In this document: positions 15,309-22,058 of the stretch, piece by piece
Position numbering within the stretch: the stretch's first letter is position 1
Layout: every line of letters begins with the position of its first letter
Made by a program: the position numbers and the translations under genes
The notes under the pieces: model-generated
What the model was told of the DNA's origin: nothing
Databases searched by the model: none
Seen by the model: the letters and a program-made list of their open reading frames with translations, nothing else
IMG/VR virus record: IMGVR_UViG_3300020055_000140
Location: 1-25,763 of that record
Strand: one strand, 5' to 3'
Source of the DNA: a virus
Length of the DNA stretch: 25,763 bases

Positions 15309-16078
15309 TAAACAAACCTCACGCGATCATCTTTTATATAATAAGGTTCAGGAACCATAAGATTAGCTTTCATTAATCTAAGGCCACGACGATACTCTTC
15401 ATTAGCTAACGCCGCTGGTTGAATATTTTCTTTAAATTGATGAATATAATATCTTGCTCTAGAAAGCAAAACAGGCTTGTAAACATCTGGAAAAACAAGT
15501 TCGTCTGTATACGCAGATAATTCTGTTGGTTGATTATAGGCATAAAACCATACGCGATATGCTTTATCGGGAATGGGGCTAAGGCCAAACATTCTTCCAT
15601 CAGGACTTCTAATTACTCTTTTAGGCTCGCCTCCGTTTGCAGCATCAGCATCGTCTGCATTTTCAGAGGTTCGATAATAATCTTTCCATTCTTCAATTGT
15701 AGTAAATCTTAAATTTTTTGCGGTGTATGGAGCGGCTTCTCCGCTTACACCCACAGTTGTCAAATAAAAATTATCCCAATCAACAAACCCATAATCATCT
15801 AAAAGAGAAGAGCTTGCTGGCTTTAGTTCATACCAGCGAGTATTTGCAACAGTTTCGACATAAGTATTGCCGTACATTGGATCGGTAGTGCCGCTTTCTG
15901 ATACAGACAAAAAAGGCCATTGGGGTTCTTCTAGCACAATATCAAGATATGCACGATTGATGCAATCTTTTATATGCGCTTGTATCCCAAGAGCCGCTGA
16001 AAAATTAACAGAGGTTAAAGGAACCTCATTCAGCTCTCTTAAAAGTTCGTTTGTAAGTGTCAGATAATTTGTTGCCAT
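15308..16078 (-). CDS. Head-to-tail adaptor / tail tube-like protein (256 aa)
   Basis: The N-terminal helical bundle (YLTLTNELLRELNEVPLTS, LGIQAHIKDCINRAYLDIV) and the EEPQWPFL segment match phage adaptor proteins of the P22 gp4 or T7 gp11 type as I know them. The latter half contains a beta-rich part (RVWFYAYNQPTELSAYTDELVFPDVYKPVLLSRA). It sits in the expected place between capsid and propeller-type tail protein. The ATG overlaps the stop of the 48-aa gene (TAATG), and its stop overlaps the next gene likewise. Membership of the adaptor class is likely; the exact type is not certain. Confidence 0.78.
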   Translation of the reverse strand: MATNYLTLTNELLRELNEVPLTSVNFSAALGIQAHIKDCINRAYLDIVLEEPQWPFLSVSESGTTDPMYGNTYVETVANTRWYELKPASSSLLDDYGFVDWDNFYLTTVGVSGEAAPYTAKNLRFTTIEEWKDYYRTSENADDADAANGGEPKRVIRSPDGRMFGLSPIPDKAYRVWFYAYNQPTELSAYTDELVFPDVYKPVLLSRARYYIHQFKENIQPAALANEEYRRGLRLMKANLMVPEPYYIKDDRVRFV

Positions 16079-16224
16079 TATTTTTTATGAACCTTCTGTA
16101 TAGGGAAGTTCGCAGCTTTAGTAGCACCTTTGTGTGCCTTAAAGCCATCTTTTGGGTCTTTCATTAGTTTGAAGCTTTTACCGCTTTTCATCCAATGATA
16201 ACCTTCAGGGGCGTTTACTTTCAT
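16078..16224 (-). CDS. Tiny basic conserved phage protein (48 aa)
   Basis: ATG at 16224 opens a 48-codon frame that begins MKVNAPEGYHWMKSGKSFKL, contains KGATKAANFPIQKVH and ends with KK-TAA. It overlaps the upstream 62-aa gene as ATGA and the downstream adaptor gene as TAATG, so it fills the space exactly. The GYHWMKSG...KAANFPIQKVHKK pattern is one I recall from marine phage genomes between coat and adaptor genes; the function is unknown. With about ten Lys, one Trp and no acidic cluster, it could bind DNA or act as a small capsid accessory protein. It is easily missed by length cut-offs. Confidence 0.82.
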   Translation of the reverse strand: MKVNAPEGYHWMKSGKSFKLMKDPKDGFKAHKGATKAANFPIQKVHKK

Positions 16225-16409
16225 TTTTTCTTCATTGACTCATTATGGTCTGGAGACATTTGCCCTGCTTCCATTTCCATAATACTATTGTAATCACGAA
16301 CAACGCCACCCTCTGACATCATGTTACGCTTTGGGGCATACCCACCGCCCATATATGCAGAACGCTTTTCGCCGCCCATCATATAAGGCATTCGCTTTTT
16401 ATTTTTCAT
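16221..16409 (-). CDS. Small Met/Gly/Lys-rich protein (62 aa)
   Basis: The frame can be extended upstream to 16493, but I start at ATG 16409 because AAGGAAG lies about 7 bases before it and the upstream extension is read by another gene. The sequence begins MKNKKRMPYMMGGEKRSAYM and carries a Tyr/Met/Gly-rich middle (GGGYAPKRNMMSEGGVV) and a charged end (MSPDHNESMKKK). It resembles short phage proteins with repeated Met-Gly-Gly units often found near the coat gene; the function is unknown. It overlaps the 50-aa gene by 11 bases and the 48-aa gene by 4 bases. The coding call relies on the ribosome site and tight packing. Confidence 0.72.
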   Translation of the reverse strand: MKNKKRMPYMMGGEKRSAYMGGGYAPKRNMMSEGGVVRDYNSIMEMEAGQMSPDHNESMKKK

Positions 16410-16551
16410 TTTTTTCTTCCTTATCTTTTTTGCCAAATATTTTATCGTAGTTTTCTGAATATTTACTATGGTCAATCGCTCTGTATCTACCACGTTTATT
16501 TTCAGTAAGCTGCATTTTAAGTGGCTTGTTAGGAGTAGAAATAAGGGGCAT
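16399..16551 (-). CDS. Small basic protein downstream of the coat gene (50 aa)
   Basis: ATG at 16551 opens a 50-codon frame: it starts MPLISTPNKPLKMQLTENKR, continues through YRAIDHSKYSENYDKIFGKK and ends KDKEEKNEK. AAAGGA sits about 8 bases upstream. The YSENYDKIFGKK segment resembles short marine phage proteins with a W/Y-x-x-NYDxIFGK motif. The 3' end overlaps the next small gene by 11 bases. It is the first gene after the coat protein terminator, so it is expressed either by read-through or from an unseen promoter. The function is unknown. Confidence 0.78.
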   Translation of the reverse strand: MPLISTPNKPLKMQLTENKRGRYRAIDHSKYSENYDKIFGKKDKEEKNEK

Positions 16552-16561
16552 TTTTTAATCC

Positions 16562-16597
16562 TTTAAAAAAGAAAGGGAGGGATATTTCACCCTCCCC
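16562..16597 (-). terminator. Intrinsic terminator after the coat gene
   Basis: Read on the minus strand, a GGGAGGG / CCCTCCC stem (7 bp, arms at 16590-16596 and 16575-16581) with an 8-base loop is followed by TTTCTTTTTT. This is a canonical rho-independent terminator. It starts about 10 bases after the coat protein stop. It probably limits transcription past the most abundant protein, with partial read-through to tail genes. Confidence 0.88.
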
Positions 16598-16606
16598 ACT
16601 ACTATC

Positions 16607-17593
16607 TTAGTCGATAGTGTAGTAAGCACCGATCAGTGCTTCAGGACGCAGAACTTTAGCACCCCAAACGTGCAGACCGCGAACAATGTCACCAAAGCTA
16701 GAAGGATCACGGAGAACCTCAGTGCTAGTGATGGATTGTGCAGTTGCAACAGCACTCATGTGACCAGCCAGCATAAAGCCAGTAGCCGTAGCGGTAGAAG
16801 GCATATTGTTTGACTTGTACATGGAGAATCCACGCAGCTTGCCAGAACTTACCAGACCATTACGGATAGAGCCTTGACCAGCGTTGTAGTCTACTGACAA
16901 CAACTTAGAAGAGCTTTGAGAAAGCGTCTCGTAGAAGTCAGGAGAAGCTACTACCCAGCGACCTTCTTCCGGTACATTTTGATCGTCAAGCAAACGAGCC
17001 ATGCGAGCAAGAACGTCCAGAGGATCAGCTTCGCCAGAAGCAAAGCCCAAGTCGATAGAGGCAGTGGTTTCAGTTACGCCGCCAGTACCAGCAGCAGCAT
17101 CAGCACCCATAACATGATCAGGGCCAGAAGCTGACAAGCCAGCCTGCATAATGCTGAATACGCCTTCGTCAAACGCATCACGCAAAGCATAAGCTGCTGA
17201 AGAAGAAGCTACTTCTTTGAAGTTGACATGAGACATTTTCGTTTCAATGTCATCGACAATGAACTTGAAGCCGTTCGCACGATCAACAACCAGAGTAAGC
17301 TCTTGGTCGGTCAGCTTGGTTTGCGTTACGTCTTGACCACGCTCATACTGATAAACAGTAATTACTGGCTCTTTGATGATCTTAACGCTATCACCATAAG
17401 ATGCAATTTCACCAGCGTAGTCGGTGTTGGTTACAGCTTCACAGACTGATGACTTTCGGAAGAAGTTAAGTACCTTCTTACTATAGACAGCAGGCAGGAA
17501 GAATGAGTTAGTTTGACCCGCAACCGAGTTCGCAAAGTTAGCATCGGTATCAGTTGCTGGCTCAAAATATTGGTCACTTACGTTATAAGCCAT
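16607..17593 (-). CDS. Major capsid (coat) protein (328 aa)
   Basis: Features typical of HK97-fold podophage coat proteins are present: FFLPAVYSKKVLNFFRKSSV near the N-terminus, TNTDYAGEI, GDSVKIIKEPVITVYQYERG leading into the E-loop/strand region, VVDRANGFKFIVDDIE, and a C-terminal domain with RDPSSFGDIVRGLHVWGAKVL. Length is in the normal range. It directly follows the scaffold gene (28-base gap) with AGGAG about 9 bases before the ATG, and is followed by a strong terminator, as expected for the most highly expressed gene. GC and codon choice look more polished (frequent AAC, GGT and GTA codons) than in flanking hypothetical genes, consistent with high expression. Confidence 0.93.
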   Translation of the reverse strand: MAYNVSDQYFEPATDTDANFANSVAGQTNSFFLPAVYSKKVLNFFRKSSVCEAVTNTDYAGEIASYGDSVKIIKEPVITVYQYERGQDVTQTKLTDQELTLVVDRANGFKFIVDDIETKMSHVNFKEVASSSAAYALRDAFDEGVFSIMQAGLSASGPDHVMGADAAAGTGGVTETTASIDLGFASGEADPLDVLARMARLLDDQNVPEEGRWVVASPDFYETLSQSSSKLLSVDYNAGQGSIRNGLVSSGKLRGFSMYKSNNMPSTATATGFMLAGHMSAVATAQSITSTEVLRDPSSFGDIVRGLHVWGAKVLRPEALIGAYYTID

Positions 17594-17621
17594 TTCTATT
17601 TACTCCTAAAAAGACAAGTTG

Positions 17622-18452
17622 TTATTTTGCTACTCGTCCCTCGCGGATGGCTAGATCAATTTCCTCTTCGTAACGATCATATTCATCTACGGACATAGCA
17701 GCAATTTCCCGTTGTGTCCAAACTTTAGCTGTTTTAGGCTCAACACTTGTTGTTTTGGTTGATACCATGTCAGCAGCAGTGGACTTTGAAGGCTGTGACC
17801 GAGGAGAACTTTTTGTGTTAATTGCAATATTGTTTTCCATCTTATAAAGATCAATAGCACGACTTGCTAAATCTGCATTATCTGGGTTCTTATAAATCCA
17901 GCGTTGAATTTCTTCTGGCTGAACTTTTGCCCATTCATGAAACCGCTCATCACCCCTAATATCTTCAAAATCAGGGTGTCGTTGCTTCAATCTTTCTTCT
18001 GCGTCCCGCTTACTAATTTCTAGCTCGCGTTTTTCAAAAGTAGAAAGTTTTTGCTGTAGAGCAGAAAGCTGTTCTGCGCTTCGCAAATGTGCAACTGTTT
18101 CAACAGTATCATATAGATCAGGGTAGTCGCGTCTAAACTGCTCAAGATCTTCTACGCTTTTTGGCGGTTCGTACTGCGGAATTGCAGACCTTGCCATAGC
18201 TTGAAGCTCTTCTTCACGCTGTTTAAACTCAGACAGTTTCTGATCATAATGTTTTTTTAGATCATCATACCGCTTTTTATAATTTGTGCGAGGAGCCTTT
18301 TCTTTTTGAGGGGTTCCGTCTTCTTCGGAAGTAGCCTCTTGTGGCTCTTCAAAAAACAATGAATCTGCACTTGCAGTAGGAGGGCCATCTTCATAATGCC
18401 ACGCCTTTTTCTGATTGTACGGATTCGCTTGCACTTCTTGTTCTTCACTCAT
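17622..18452 (-). CDS. Scaffolding protein (276 aa)
   Basis: This is an acidic, highly charged protein without a globular core. The disordered N-terminus contains SEEDGTPQKEKAPRTNYKKR. A coiled coil spans about residues 58-140 (YDDLKKHYDQKLSEFKQREE, LSALQQKLSTFEKRELEISK), followed by a linker. A conserved-looking C-terminal helix (WTQREIAAMSVDEYDRYEEE) ends in IREGRVAK, the type of coat-binding tail seen in podophage scaffolds. The position immediately upstream of the coat gene is diagnostic. AAGGAG lies about 8 bases before the ATG. It should direct procapsid assembly and then leave or be degraded; no protease is visible in the window. Confidence 0.88.
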   Translation of the reverse strand: MSEEQEVQANPYNQKKAWHYEDGPPTASADSLFFEEPQEATSEEDGTPQKEKAPRTNYKKRYDDLKKHYDQKLSEFKQREEELQAMARSAIPQYEPPKSVEDLEQFRRDYPDLYDTVETVAHLRSAEQLSALQQKLSTFEKRELEISKRDAEERLKQRHPDFEDIRGDERFHEWAKVQPEEIQRWIYKNPDNADLASRAIDLYKMENNIAINTKSSPRSQPSKSTAADMVSTKTTSVEPKTAKVWTQREIAAMSVDEYDRYEEEIDLAIREGRVAK

Positions 18453-18484
18453 GTCACTTCTCCTTTATGGGGCTTGTTGTCTTT

Positions 18485-18591
18485 CAAGGTGGCTGTGTTA
18501 TTGCGCTTATTAACACAGGGTCTTGATACTACAAGGTGGCCTCAAGGTTATAATTGTAATAAGGGGCTAGAAAATTCTAGGTAGCCTTATT
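18485..18591 (-). promoter_or_regulatory. Structured intergenic leader ahead of the scaffold gene
   Basis: The 134-base gap holds two inverted repeats and a direct repeat. One hairpin (18558-18591) has outer AATAAGG/CCTTATT arms and an inner CTAGAA/TTCTAG stem; it overlaps the stop codon of the 378-aa gene. A second (18493-18518) has CTGTGTTA/TAACACAG arms with a 10-base loop. CAAGGTGGC occurs at 18485-18493 and 18532-18540. No convincing sigma70 promoter is seen on the minus strand. It may be a processing site, attenuator or protein-binding leader that sets scaffold and coat levels. Function is inferred. Confidence 0.5.
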
Positions 18592-19723
18592 GGTTTAGAA
18601 GACTAGGCGCTTTGCTTGCATAGATCATTTGGCGTTGAATATCGTCCTGTTGCTGTTGATTTTCCTGCAACATTTGATTTTCAATATTTTTATCCATAGC
18701 ATAATTTGTCATCAAACTACTTGATGGATCATTGTATGGACTGCCGTTTGCCATGCCGCCATAGGCTTTGCCTTCTCTTCCGTTATCATATTCTTGTTCT
18801 GCATTCTCCATCATTTCTTGGAGTTTATCAGCGCCAATATGATCTACGGCTTTTTTGGTGAATACAAATTCACCGTCCGATAACCTTGCGGGTATCGAAT
18901 CTGACGTACCAGTTCCCGGCCCTTCAACTTCACCGGAACCTGTAAATTCGCTTGCACTAAGAATTACTTTATCTAAAATTTCTTCAAGGCGAGAATCATC
19001 ATCTAAAATCTTAAATAAATATTCTTGTTCGTCCTGAGATAAAATTTCTGCTTTTACAAAGTCTACATAGTCTTCTTCCATATCTTCGTCTGAGTCCATT
19101 TTTTCTTCATACTCAGGAGGAAGAATAATAGCTACATCCATTTTACCACCTTCATTTTTTACTTCTCGTGGCCCCAATGTAGCTCCAACATCAGGAAGTT
19201 CTCCTGCAAAAATCTGAAGATCTTCGTCTGAAAGATTATCCATAAACTGACGAGAATCTTTAGCATTTAAGGTTGATACATATTCAAAAATTTCATCAAT
19301 GTCATTAAACATTTCAAGATTTTGAGCAACTTCTATTGGCTCCATTCCGCGAGCCATTTCAATAGCATCATTAATAGGCGCTTCGCTCCCACCCATTTTT
19401 GCTCCTTGGGACTGAGGAAGTGCATCCATTAATTCTAGATATTGGTCTTCTGAAAGATCATCAAGTGCTTGCGGGTTTTCGTCTAAGATCTGAATAAGTT
19501 GTTGAGATGCTTTTTCTTTAGACACCATATCTTTTTTAGCAGCCTTCGTTTGTTTACCAACAATTGCTGCGACTAAATCTAAGACTGCCCCGCCTTTACT
19601 ATATGCTTCACGCTCTGGAGGAACCATAATAGATCCTCCGTCACCAAAAACTCCACGACCCTTCAGAACATCTGCTTGAGTTACTTTACCATCGCCTGTT
19701 AGATCTGGGAATTTTTTAGCCAT
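18587..19723 (-). CDS. Acidic virion-module protein with dockerin-like calcium loop (378 aa)
   Basis: The N-terminus FPDLTGDGKVTQADVLKGRG reads as a DxTGDGxVTxxD calcium-binding loop (D7, T9, D11, D18). A Gly-rich stretch and an acidic helical body follow, with two related segments (LSEDQYLELMDALP and LSDEDLQIFAGELP). Near residues 270-320 is the motif GTSDSIPARLSDGEFVFTKK, a common phage D-S-I/V-P-A-x-L-x-x-G-E-F-V motif found in virion-associated proteins. A Met/Gln-rich tail completes it. AAGGA precedes the ATG; the start overlaps the 77-aa gene by 8 bases. Its place between portal and scaffold suggests a head or internal protein. The precise role is unknown. Confidence 0.85.
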   Translation of the reverse strand: MAKKFPDLTGDGKVTQADVLKGRGVFGDGGSIMVPPEREAYSKGGAVLDLVAAIVGKQTKAAKKDMVSKEKASQQLIQILDENPQALDDLSEDQYLELMDALPQSQGAKMGGSEAPINDAIEMARGMEPIEVAQNLEMFNDIDEIFEYVSTLNAKDSRQFMDNLSDEDLQIFAGELPDVGATLGPREVKNEGGKMDVAIILPPEYEEKMDSDEDMEEDYVDFVKAEILSQDEQEYLFKILDDDSRLEEILDKVILSASEFTGSGEVEGPGTGTSDSIPARLSDGEFVFTKKAVDHIGADKLQEMMENAEQEYDNGREGKAYGGMANGSPYNDPSSSLMTNYAMDKNIENQMLQENQQQQDDIQRQMIYASKAPSLLNQ

Positions 19724-19949
19724 TATCTTTTTCCTTTCGTCTTTGATTTACTTGTTCTTGTAATGTCAGCAAGTTAGCCAGAGAACTCGCTTTCCCCTGC
19801 TTGCGGTACATTTCCTGTTCCGATTGTGCCACCGCCAGTGCCTGTAACTCCTGCATCCGTAGGTTCGATAGGTGTTCCTTCAGCGGCTCCCACATCTCCG
19901 GGTTGTTCACCATCGGGGCCAACTTGTTCGCCAGTTGCTTGTCCAACAT
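19716..19949 (-). CDS. Overprinted small protein inside the portal 3' end (77 aa)
   Basis: ATG at 19949 begins a 77-codon frame overlapping the last 176 bases of the portal gene in another frame and ending 58 bases beyond it. AGGA lies about 10 bases upstream. The protein is helical and ordered-looking (LAPMVNNPEMWEPLKEHLSN, LRMQELQALAVAQSEQEMYR, LANLLTLQEQVNQRRKEKD). In the same DNA the portal frame reads only Gly/Thr/Pro-rich low complexity, suggesting the small protein constrains the sequence. The WEPLKEHL-LR-x-x-ELQALA pattern resembles small proteins I recall after portal genes in marine phages. It is probably a head-completion or portal-associated factor; the function is unknown. Confidence 0.8.
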   Translation of the reverse strand: MLDKQLANKLAPMVNNPEMWEPLKEHLSNLRMQELQALAVAQSEQEMYRKQGKASSLANLLTLQEQVNQRRKEKDNG

Positions 19950-21945
19950 TGTTTTGCATTCCTATAATTTGCGCAGCAATAGCCGCTTCTTCGGGATCAT
20001 TAAGTATTTCATCAGGATCAAGATCCAAGCTATATGCAAGCTCTGAAATAAGCTTTGACATTTTAACAAATGGTGCAATAGCTGGATTTTGTGCTGTCTG
20101 AAGAAACATTGTCAATCGTTGACTTCTTACTTCCTTTTGCATCAGGCTGTTTGTACCCATAGCCCGAATTTCTAAATCACCTTCAGTTTTCAGTGCGCCT
20201 TCAAAGAACTGCATATTCCATTGAAAGTATGCTTTTCCAAGTGGGCGTAGCAAAAAATCGTCCAAGTTTTTTACAACAGTTTTAATGTTTAGGGTTGCTG
20301 CCCCAAGCAACATAGACATACCAGAAGCTGTTCGTGTCATGCTCTGCACACCCGTTTGACCGTGTGAGTAGCTAGGAATGCCTGTTTGTTCGTCTGCAAG
20401 CTGTCGAAACTTATCAAACATCATCATATTTTCTGTAGATGTGTTTGGAAACTTTACGCCATGAATTGCTTGCCCCGGCATACCAGACTGACGCCTAAAG
20501 ACTTTGCCGGGATAAATTTCCATGCTTTGACCGCCGACAAGCATCGTCTCGTCTACGTCAAAAACTAATGAACCGCTTAACGCAAGATTATCAATAGCCA
20601 TTCGTGCATGACCATTCATAATCTGCTGACTATCATTCATGTTTTCAGCAACGCCAATACCAAAGAAAGAGTAGGGGTTGCGCTCATAAGGGAAAGCATT
20701 ATACGGAATACGCGCAGGCGTAAATGGATTTACTACCGCTCGCAATACTCGACCATTACAGATCCAAGCATTAATTTGAATTTCATCCAAAGAATCTATA
20801 GAGTCAGAAAGCTCCATCCCAATTTCTTTGGCATATTCAACATCCATCATTCCCCAATATTCTAAGACTTCAAATTTATTTGAGCCTAGCTCGCTCATGC
20901 GATTATCGTCTTTTAGCTCATACTCGTAGTCTTTCTCAGTATAGTTTGGCCCAAGCATAAGACAATTACGAATCTCATCTTCATTAAAATAAGGCATTTT
21001 ACGCAATGCCCTAAGTTGAGACTTGTTTAGCTTATGTCGATGGACAACATACTCGCACTCATCAATAGAAGTAGCGTTGGGATCAGGGAAAAAATCCCAG
21101 ATAGAAACAAACTCAATCCGAGGAACCCTGACAAAAATTGGATCATAGGCTCTTTCTCCTTCACTGTTAGACCAGCGGTGTAGAGTTTTGTTATGATTAA
21201 ACGGCCCTTTTACAATTCCTGTACCAAAAAGAACTGCTTCAAATAAAGCATTTCTTAATTCGGTTGTACCGTTGGACTCATCAATCTGATCATGAATAAG
21301 CTTTTCCATATTTCTAGCTGCTTCAACCGCAGGAGAAATTTCTGGAATCTCTGGTATTGGAGATGGGCCTTCTTCAAAAGTTACCTTTTCGTTTGAAGTA
21401 TAATCTTCAAAAATACCTTTACCGGAGTTTATTGTTGCTCCCGGCTTTAATACACGACCATCGCCCTGATATCCTAAATCAAAAGGATTAATTTTTTCTT
21501 CTTCTTCTCGCGCAGGAGCCGAACTCATTTCAAGATCGGGCTGTGCTTCTGAGCTTAAATGCATATACTCAGAAATGCCTTCCGGTAAAGTTGTAGGCGA
21601 TACACCGATAGGAAATTTACCTGTACCAAAAATAACATCTACAAGCTGACCAAAAGCAGCAAGCACTTTAGTTTTAGTAACTTTAATAAATACCCGAGAC
21701 TTTTCAGATTCTCTAAATTTTATATTTTTAGGATATATGCCACGAAAATTGTGGTAGGCGGTCATCCAACGATTCTCATCTGCATCACGCGCCATTTCAG
21801 CATCCACAAAACGAGCTTCAATCAGGCCAGCAAGATTTGATTTTAAACCTTCTGCAAGGTTTAGCTGCATCCCATCTTCATTTTCAACTTCTTCAAAATA
21901 GATGTTGTCTGCATTTTCAATAAATGTATTTTCAGGTTCTGACAT
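19774..21945 (-). CDS. Portal protein, P22-like (723 aa)
   Basis: Length and content match large P22-type portals: an N-terminal wing (ARDADENRWMTAYHNFRGIY, VIFGTGKFPIGVSP), a long insertion with Glu-rich sequence, ALFEAVLFGTGIVKGPF, and then the stem/crown region QIMNGHARMAIDNLALSGSL with IYPGKVFRRQSG, DEQTGIPSYSHGQTG and MTRTASGMSMLLGAATLNIK. The last 60 or so residues are Gly/Thr/Pro-rich and overlap a second gene. It forms the dodecameric DNA channel at the capsid vertex and binds terminase. AGGA precedes the ATG, two bases after the stop of the 36-aa membrane peptide. Confidence 0.95.
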   Translation of the reverse strand: MSEPENTFIENADNIYFEEVENEDGMQLNLAEGLKSNLAGLIEARFVDAEMARDADENRWMTAYHNFRGIYPKNIKFRESEKSRVFIKVTKTKVLAAFGQLVDVIFGTGKFPIGVSPTTLPEGISEYMHLSSEAQPDLEMSSAPAREEEEKINPFDLGYQGDGRVLKPGATINSGKGIFEDYTSNEKVTFEEGPSPIPEIPEISPAVEAARNMEKLIHDQIDESNGTTELRNALFEAVLFGTGIVKGPFNHNKTLHRWSNSEGERAYDPIFVRVPRIEFVSIWDFFPDPNATSIDECEYVVHRHKLNKSQLRALRKMPYFNEDEIRNCLMLGPNYTEKDYEYELKDDNRMSELGSNKFEVLEYWGMMDVEYAKEIGMELSDSIDSLDEIQINAWICNGRVLRAVVNPFTPARIPYNAFPYERNPYSFFGIGVAENMNDSQQIMNGHARMAIDNLALSGSLVFDVDETMLVGGQSMEIYPGKVFRRQSGMPGQAIHGVKFPNTSTENMMMFDKFRQLADEQTGIPSYSHGQTGVQSMTRTASGMSMLLGAATLNIKTVVKNLDDFLLRPLGKAYFQWNMQFFEGALKTEGDLEIRAMGTNSLMQKEVRSQRLTMFLQTAQNPAIAPFVKMSKLISELAYSLDLDPDEILNDPEEAAIAAQIIGMQNNVGQATGEQVGPDGEQPGDVGAAEGTPIEPTDAGVTGTGGGTIGTGNVPQAGESEFSG

Positions 21946-21947
21946 GA

Positions 21948-22058
21948 TTATCCTATTGGTGTTAGGCTTACAATACTATATATTAAAGTCCAGCCCGTTA
22001 CAATACCTAAACTATAAATACCCCAAGTATTAAGAGGACGCCAAATTTTATTCTTCAT
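21948..22058 (-). CDS. Tiny single-pass membrane peptide between terminase and portal (36 aa)
   Basis: ATG at 22058 overlaps the large terminase stop (TAATG), and its TAA lies 2 bases before the portal ATG, so it fills the 112-base gap precisely. The peptide begins MKNKIWRPLNTWGIYSLGIV and ends SLTPIG, with one hydrophobic segment from about residue 12 to 31 after a basic N-terminus (positive-inside). There is no strong ribosome site of its own; expression would be by translational coupling. A 36-aa frame can occur by chance, but exact fit, charge pattern and a coherent membrane segment favour a real gene. The function is unknown. Confidence 0.65.
   Translation of the reverse strand: MKNKIWRPLNTWGIYSLGIVTGWTLIYSIVSLTPIG

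Noticed and set aside
16410-16493. N-terminal extension of the 62-aa gene to 16493
   Set aside because: The extension is covered by the 50-aa gene in another frame, and the good AAGGAAG site serves ATG 16409.
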